From Asterella californica (lineage: Eukaryota > Streptophyta > Marchantiopsida > Marchantiales > Aytoniaceae): a stretch of DNA of 64,000 nt. Positions 57,569 through 64,000 of this stretch are shown here, piece after piece. Made by a program: the position numbers and the translations under genes. The stretch spans positions 6,820,001 to 6,884,000 of the forward strand of contig JAYKYS010000005.1 in the NCBI GenBank assembly GCA_036924285.1, given 5' to 3'. How positions within the stretch are numbered: position 1 is the first letter of the stretch; every line of letters starts with the position of its first letter. The notes beneath the pieces were generated by a model, which was not told the origin of the DNA, ran no database searches, and was given only the letters and a program-made list of their open reading frames with translations.

Positions 57569-59255
57569 TGTCGTGTCGTGTACTGGCCCCTACCTGAATT
57601 CAAACTTCGATGCTTGTCTCTCCAAAGACACTCATGGGAAAAACAAGCTAGGCCTCAACTTACGGGCTTTTGGCACAATTTAGGATCTTCACTTTCATCG
57701 CATGATGGGTAGAGCTCATTGTCAGCTTTCCGTGGGCACTTCGTCTATTTCATTTAGACGCCTAGTGGAGAAGTTATGAGATTCGGAAGAAGAAAAATCA
57801 AGCTAGGTCCTAGTTTACTTTTGCTGACTGGGTATTTGCAGCTCCAAGCGCTATACTAAGGACGCAAAGGGCCTACTTCTTCATTATTGAAGAAAACTTG
57901 TACGTACAGAGACTGACATAAAGAGGCAGCTTAAGGGGCCAGCTAGTTTCTACGACCCGTTGATGGATGTTTTGGAGAATAGGGAAGTCTAATACATGCG
58001 CGCAAGGTGTCATTGGGTTCAAATCTGTGCAGGCTACGTGTGGGTTAGACGGTTCTTGAAGAGACGGATCGGGAGATGTGTTCTGGGAAAATTGAGACGC
58101 AGGGAAGGAATTTGAGAACTTCAGTAATCTGTGAAAGAGAGTTGGACCGTTCGGACCATTTCGGAGTCCAAACTTGATGTCCTTGGATCCATTCGGATTA
58201 GAACACCGAGTTCTTTAGGAAATTGAAGACGACACGAAGTTTCATCGGGCGGTTTAGGAGTTCTGAGTGAAATTGACTCGTAGGGAAGCGCTTACGTCAG
58301 ATTTTTGTTCACATGCGACCTGAGATTGGGTTGTTCTTCGCGATCGGTGAGCCAAGCTCTTCATTCTTGGTGCCTATGCGAATAGGAAGTCTTCATCTAC
58401 GCATAAGAGAAGACAGTACGTGAATTGGATTGTTGGTTTGGGTGTGGTGAGCGAGTTTGAGTCGTAAGGAGTCGATTTACGTCAGTTTTTGGCATCCTGT
58501 GACTGAATTTCTTGCGTGGTTTTGCAAAGGGAACTCCAAACGGCTTGTTTTGGAGTCTTGTTGGGATCAGGGTAGCTAGATCTACCTACCAGAGAAGACG
58601 GATATCAGATCAGACGATCCGTTTGAGCGGTGTGTGCAGTTTTAAGCCGCAGGGAGGAGTTTTTGAAAGTTCAGTCACCTACGATCGAAAATCGACGATA
58701 TCTTGGCTGTTGGGAGTCGGATCTGATATTCCTTGAGGTCAACGGAGTCAAGGGAGAAGACTGTATCGACATCTGAAGTCCGTTTGGCGAAAGAAAGAAG
58801 TTCTCAGATAAGTATTTTTTGGTTCCTTCGCTACGGTTTTCATCCTTTGGAGTTCGTTAGAGATCTAGTTGGCTATATACAGCTTGTGGTAGCTAGCTTT
58901 AGCTAATAGCTTGTACATTGATGTGGTTTGGACTTGGGTTTCAATCGTATGATACTGGTGAGCAAAAGGAAGTTTCTCTTGCTTTGAGCTATGCTTGGTG
59001 GTTTGGACCACAGTTGAGATTCAGAGGTTCGGTTTAGGGGCTTTGAAGTAGATTATAGACTGCTCTGGTCTGTTTCTCAATTTTGTGTTCTTAGGAAGAA
59101 AGAACCGACAGTGTATGTACATTGAGAGTTGATATATATTGCAGCAACGTTCGTTTTTGTGCGTGTTTGTCATTTTCTTGTCTCTGTTCAACACACTACA
59201 CTCCACATCCAAGAACCTCGTGTTTTCCTGGACATCCTTCACACAATCTCCAACA
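57569..59255 (+). repeat. family III LTR, copy IIIc
   Basis: It starts TGTCGTGTCGTGTACTGG and ends CAATCTCCAACA. It has one unit of the 157 bp segment. It aligns along its length with IIIa (40,762-42,616) and IIIb (44,785-46,226). Confidence 0.7.
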
Positions 59256-59337
59256 TGATACGGTGGTGAACTCAACGTGAAGGTCTGGGGTGGAGATTTC
59301 TCCTGTGTTTGAACCTTGAAGAAGAGATTGAAAGTCA

Positions 59338-60601
59338 TGAGCGAGGACGGGAACGGTGATGAGAACGGAGCTAGTGGTTCGGGTGGATTGCCAAAGGTGC
59401 AGTTGGATTCTACGACTGCATCGATGTTTCAAGCTTTCACGATGTTCTTGCGACAACAACAGTCTGATGAACGGAAGGAAGTTTTGACAACAAAGGCGCC
59501 TCAAACGGTGGTCAACAAGATTGACCAGTTCGATATGAGAAATATCTCGAGATATCTGAGACATTATGTGAAAGAGACGAAGCTGAACCGGGTATCAGAA
59601 GATGAGATGATTGAAACGTTTGAGTTGGCAGCAACTCCATAGATTAGGGATCATGTTAAAATACCAACGAAGCATTTTAACAAGGATTGGGAGATGTTTG
59701 CTCGTGCTTTGATGGATGAGTACTTCTTGGAGGACTCTGATCGGATCACCAAGAAGTCATTCTTGGAGTGGGTTGAGCAACCGAGGAAAGATTTACAAGC
59801 TACAGAGTTGCTCAGGGAGTTTGAGAAGTAATTTTCACGGCTGACTAGGATGGAGAAGCTAACGTTGCAGTCCAACAAGACAGTTATTTCTTCGGGCTGT
59901 AGATGAGAAGCTGCAAGAGAAGCTAGAGGTACTTTTGGAGGATCGGGAGGAAGACGATGGCTTGACCAGTAGTTGAAAGAAGGTTGAGGAAGCTGTTGGT
60001 CTGCTTACCAAGAGGAAGCGAAGACGAGAGAAGGTTCCTGTTAGGAGACTGGCACCAACACCGACTGCTGTAACACATGTTCTTGTAGTCCGACCGGTGG
60101 TTCTTATTGCTAGGCAAGTAGTATCAGTTGCTCCAGCTATTCCAGTGATCCAGGCACATGTAGTATTTCTGAAGAAGGATGATTCAAACATTGAGGAGAT
60201 CTTGCATGGAATGCGAGATCTGCAGATCAAGCTCACAAGATTGGAAGAGAAGGGGTCTACAAACGAACCAAAACCGGTTGAGAGTTGAGAAGCAAGACTA
60301 GGTCCAGCGGTGTATCTGATGCGATGATACTGATCATCCACGCAGAGATTGTAAGGAGTTCACTGATATCTTACAGCAAAGGGTGATCTTCTGGAAGGAT
60401 GGGAAGGTAGCGTTGAGGGATACCGGCGCACTTCTTCAAACCAACTTTGGTAGAGGAGGGATGAAGAAGTTGGTTGAAGAACACTTATTAGCGCAAGCGT
60501 GGAGGTTGGAACTTATGACACAAGGGTTTAAGATCAGGCTGAGAGGAGTTTCAATGAGCATGTTGAACCGAGTGGATTGTGATCATCTGCCATCTCCATG
60601 A
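59338..60601 (+). pseudogene. gag: family III gag, copy IIIc (broken)
   Basis: It starts MSEDGNGDENGASGSGGLPK. A TAG at 59,640-59,642 interrupts the capsid, and a TAA near 59,829 interrupts it again; a shift near 59,880 follows. The Val/Pro linker and LTRLEEKGSTNEPKPVE are present. The zinc knuckle has a TGA in place of a Leu codon (CIxCDDTDHPRRDC). Trp 60,392-60,394 in FWKDGKVALRDTGALLQTNF is intact here, while IIIa and IIIb have TAG. Confidence 0.8.
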
Positions 60602-61740
60602 AACAGAAAGGTAAGTTGGCACATGAGACATTGTTGACGACAGTAGCTACCATCAGAAAGGATACAAGATGAGAAGATCCGATAGAAGCTCTATCGGTGT
60701 ATGCTTACATCGCCAAGAAGCAACATGAAGTGTTGTTGGAAGAGAAGAGAAGACAAGATTCAGAGGATGCAAGGGAAGGAACTTCTTCCAAGAGACAGAC
60801 TCGAAAGGAGAAGGGTTGTCAAGAGCTTCGGGATGCAGGAGCTCAAGATCTACCGATGGATGATGTTCCTTCTCCATCGAAAGCGAGAGCGAAGGATTTT
60901 CAAAAGGAGAAGGGTAAATTGGCTGCATACAAACTACAGTCGAACATCGAGACTTCAACAGACTTGAAGGGAGTCTTAGAAGATCACATTCTGAATGCGA
61001 AGGTGAAGTTTACCTTGAGGGAAGTTTTGGACATTGCTAAGCGTGGATTTCATGATGTCATCAAACGGAAGCGACAGATTACGAGTGAGACTGATTTATC
61101 GCATGCTTTGGATACTAGGATGTCTGTGGATGAGGAGAGAGAGCTTGCAAAGTGCAATGTTTATTCTTAAGAGAAAGAAACAGATCGAAGGCGTAGGGTT
61201 CATTTTGAGGATGAAGGAGAGGAAGAGAAACAAAGCACAAGTCATTACAGTCACAGTCACTAGACTCAAGCTACGACAGAGACGTTGGTGAGGATCGGAG
61301 ACTTGGATGAGCCGGTGGTTGCTCTAATTGACCATGGATCAGAAATCAACATCATGTCAAAGGAGTTGTACAAGAAGAAGAAGTGGCCGATCGACACAGA
61401 ACATGGGTGGGTCATAAGAGCCGTCAACAACACAAGAGGAGACTTGTATGGAGCTTTTCTAGACATCAGAGCGTGCATAAGTGATGTTGCTATCGAGAAA
61501 AACTTCTTTGTTCAAGAGGTAACATCATATCGCTCATTCTTAACCAACTTTTCATCACAGCGACTCGGATGGAGACAAGGGTACTAGATGACACGTCTGC
61601 TTATGCTAGGATTCGAAGTCAAGATGAGAAGAGAGCGGTACAATTCTTGACTGTATCGTCCAATTACGAGCGCAATCGAAACCGTCTAAGAGAGAAACTA
61701 CTTCCAAGGGTGAGTGAAGAGTTCAAAGATTTTCGTTGAG
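60602..61740 (+). pseudogene. family III linker and protease, copy IIIc
   Basis: 60,697-61,170 is open and includes KGKLAAYKLQSNIETSTDLK, VLEDHILNAKVKFTLREVLD and IKRKRQ, the block shared with element I. Protease: VVALIDHGSEINIMSKELYK at about 61,318-61,380, with the same D-H-G site, then EHGWVIRAVNNTRGDLYGAF. A shift near 61,545 breaks it. The rest reads METRVLDDTSAYARIRSQDE and VQFLTVSSNYERNRNRLRE, ending at 61,738. Confidence 0.8.
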
Positions 61741-61809
61741 TACCACTATTGAGCGGGATTGTGATGGTGCGCAGGAGAAGGTACTCTCGCTTGAAAGAGA
61801 TAGTGCTTT

Positions 61810-62394
61810 TTGTGCAGGTTTGTTGGGTTTTCAGAGTGTGGGATTGTTAGTTACAAGAAGGTAGAAGAGCTGAGAAGAAAAGAACAAAAATATTTGCGTG
61901 ATGTTGAGTTGATGTTGAAAGAGTTGGGTGAGCTAGAAAGAGATGAATGGATTTCTGGTGTTTATGAAGAGGATGGGTTGGAGGATCCTTTGCGAGAGAT
62001 CATGTCTATTGGATGGGAGAATATGGATAAGGTTCTGAAGATTCATTCAAGGGAGGTCTATTCGGTGATCGAGTCATTCCGTGCACTTGAGGTTCGAGTT
62101 GAGACGAAGTACAAGACAGTAGATAAGAAGATAAAGCTAGTTGCTGGTCCTTTGCCGGATGATACTAACCAACAGATGGATCGAGCTTCAAGGGAAAAGA
62201 GTTTGAGAGATCCTGCAATGATAGGACATAAGTTCACGGAGAAGACCCTTGAAGAGCCGAAGATTGGATCTGATGGGTCTCTTCCACCAGAAGAGAGGAT
62301 GTGCTTCAAGGAGATGCTTTCACGACAGGGGAAAGCATTTGCCTTTGAGCCGCATGAGATTGGGTGTGAAGACCGTATGTTGTTACCTCGATGA
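61810..62394 (+). pseudogene. pol: family III linker before RT, copy IIIc
   Basis: An open frame of 194 codons: DEWISGVYEEDGLEDPL, KIHSREVYSVIESF, MDRASREKSLRDPAMIGHKF and GKAFAFEPHEIGCED. This matches codons 60-245 of the element I RT frame. The charged region connects protease to RT. It ends at 62,392, where a shift leads to the RT. Confidence 0.75.
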
Positions 62395-63030
62395 TTATCT
62401 TCACGGTACCGCATGTGTCATGGAACCTGAGACCAATTCTATTACTGTCGGCTCACTTGCCTAAACTAGTGGAGTTGCTGAAGGAGAAGATGCGGATGAA
62501 GATTTTGGAGTCGTCGTTTGCACCGTATTCGAGCAGATGGTTTAAAGTGCCTAAGAAGAATGGGTCGATGTGGTTCATCCAAGACATGCAATCAGTGAAC
62601 GCAGTAACAATCAGAAATGCTGGAGTGGGACCGATAGTGGATGAGTTTGCTGAAGCGTTTGCAAGAAGAGCAATTTACTCAATGAGAGATCTTTACTCAA
62701 GGTATGATCAGTTTCAACTAGCGGAGGAGAGCAGAAGCTTCACGACAATGAGGACACCTTTGGGGTTGGTTAGGATGTGTACCTTACCACATGAAGCTAC
62801 CAACTTGGTAGCACACATGATGAATGGGATGAATCGAGTTCTAAGGGACTTCATCCTTGCAAAAACGATGCCGTTCTTGGATGACATCCCCATCAAAGGA
62901 TATGTATAGGATGAGAAGGATGAAGCATTAGATCAGAGGGGGTGTTTGTGATATGTCATTTATCATATAGCAGAATGTGAGAAGATCTTATCTCGACTTG
63001 AGGAAGTTCATCTCACGCTGTCAGGTGCGA
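62391..63030 (+). pseudogene. pol: family III reverse transcriptase, copy IIIc
   Basis: MIIFTVPHVSWNLRPI, SRWFKVPKKNGSMWFIQDMQ, YSMRDLYSRYDQFQLAEE, TPLGLVRMCTLPHEATN and the catalytic MPFLDDIPIKGYV. A TAG at 62,907-62,909 and a TGA near 62,949 interrupt it soon after the FLDD motif. Reading goes on with ECEKILSRLEEVHLTLSG, as in element I. Confidence 0.85.
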
Positions 63031-63736
63031 AGTCTACATTTGGGATTAGAGAAGTCTTGATCGTTGGTCATTTGTGTAGATCGTTTGGTCGGAAGCTAGA
63101 CCCGAACAAAGTGGATGCAATTGGGAGGATGAATGAGGTTTGCAACTCGTTGACAGAAGTAAGAAGATTTTTGGGTGCTTGTGTATTCTATCACATTTGG
63201 ATTCCTCATTGTGCGCATGTGACGGATCCATTATATGAGTTGTTGCGTTATGGTCATAAGTTCAAATGGGAGGAAGAGCATACTGATGCGTTGCGGAAGC
63301 TGAAGTCTTTACTATCATCTCCTCCAGTTTTGTTTTGGGAAGGATTGATTACAAGGGTGCCAGGCCGATGGTTCTTACTGTAGATATAAGTCCGGTTGCA
63401 ATAGGGTGGGTAGTAGGACAGGATGATGAAGATGGAGACAAGTTTGCAGTTAGGTTCGGAGCGAAGGTGTTAAGTGCTCGACAACGTGCTTACCTGCAAG
63501 TGAAGAGAGAACTGTGGAGTATTGTTTCAGCCATGAAAACTAAGAAAGAGTATTTGATTGGAGTAGTAGTGGTGGTTGAAACTGATTGCTTGCTATTGTT
63601 AGGGATGATCATGAATTGTTCAACTCCTGATATTGCGATGTTACGATGGATCGCATATATCAAGTCGTTGAATCCGAAGTTTAGACATATCGCAGGGAAG
63701 GATAATCCGATGGCTGATATGTTATCTCGAGCTTGA
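63031..63736 (+). pseudogene. pol: family III RNase H, copy IIIc
   Basis: 63,057-63,383 gives the connection (VGHLCRSFGRKLDPNKVDAI, VRRFLGACVFYHIWIPHCAH). A shift near 63,340 leads to 63,335-63,736: VLTVDISPVAIGWVVGQD, RQRAYLQVKRELWSIVSAM, VVETDCLLLLGMIMNC, SLNPKFRHIAGKDNPMADML. All acidic positions of the RNase H fold are present. The segment shows that element I lost part of its sequence here (KKEYLIGVV is absent there). Confidence 0.85.
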
Positions 63737-64000
63737 TATGATAGGGAGGATGAGATGGTTGAAGATATTAATGACGTGGGTGTAAAGTTTGATTCAATTG
63801 CACAAACAGGAAGGGAAGATGAGTTGTTTGTTGAAGGTTGTATGATGATGATTTGCTTGACATGGGGAGGTACCTTAGTACGATGGTTAAGCAAACAGGT
63901 TGGACGGATGAGAGGTTTCGGAGAGTTCGAAGGAAGACCTACAACTTCATGTTGCAGGATGAGTTTCTTTAGAAGCAACCGAAGCAAAAAGATGAGATAC
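63737..64000 (+). pseudogene. pol: family III linker to integrase, window edge
   Basis: The reading continues, with stops, through DREDEMVEDINDVG and, in another frame, MVKQTGWTDERFRRVRRKTYNF, which matches LCRREGWSDAEFKEIRQKAYSY of element I. The zinc-binding domain lies beyond the edge. Confidence 0.7.

Larger units (their letters stand above)
57569..64000 (+). mobile_element. Ty3/gypsy element, family III, copy IIIc (runs off the window)
   Basis: LTR, gag, protease region, RT and RNase H follow in the order of element I. The integrase would begin near 63,940, where VGRMRGFGEFEGRPTTSC-like text is out of frame. It is the most complete family III copy. It carries many stops and shifts. The right LTR lies outside the window. 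Confidence 0.85.

Overview
The window is nuclear DNA of a land plant. It is about two thirds decayed transposable elements, with one intact-looking host gene. The Ty3/gypsy polyproteins and the extra ORFs carrying a W-T-E-A-H-W core resemble, from memory only, proteins annotated in liverworts such as Marchantia. I therefore favour a bryophyte, but the genus is unverified. There are no bacterial operons, rRNA genes or CRISPR arrays.

Layout. (1) 1-3,552: two minus-strand copies (A, B) of a coiled-coil ORF family, then an unrecognised minus-strand coding remnant to about 4,560. (2) 4,684-5,837: the 3' end of an LTR of gypsy element II. (3) 5,838-14,538: gypsy element I (gag, protease with a DHGS site, RT, RNase H, integrase; 3' LTR of 1,459 bp; 5' LTR cut short). 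(4) 14,539-28,562: gypsy element II. Its repeated ends carry the same coiled-coil ORF family, which suggests either about 5 kb LTRs with an ORF inside or a tandem pair sharing an LTR. (5) 28,563-28,901: a retroelement polyprotein tail with a PHD finger, interrupted by element II. (6) 29,562-29,960: copy C of the coiled-coil ORF. (7) 31,840-32,820: a decayed Mutator-like transposase. (8) 35,127-37,352: a three-exon host gene on the minus strand (570 codons by my splice model), starting MPSGPKKR and ending with a CCG motif. (9) 38,200-40,761 and 47,456-49,977: AT-rich DNA without genes. (10) 40,762-47,451: two internally deleted copies (IIIa, IIIb) of gypsy family III with a local inversion between them. 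(11) 49,978-53,485: unrecognised ORF remnants and a Harbinger-like transposase N-terminus. (12) 53,890-54,540: tRNA-like segments and a 150 bp tandem repeat. (13) 54,682-56,777: an inverted repeat with two nearly identical 704 bp arms. (14) 57,569-64,000: a longer family III copy (IIIc) running off the window.

Most element genes carry stops and frameshifts. Many stops are tryptophan codons changed to TGA or TAG, several shown directly by comparing two copies inside the window. That fits C-to-T decay of methylated, silenced DNA. Gypsy elements I and III are relatives (same protease motif, same order of domains); element II is a different lineage with a tRNA-Asp-like primer site. Nested and recombined insertions (II next to I, I within II, II within the PHD element) record successive waves of insertion.
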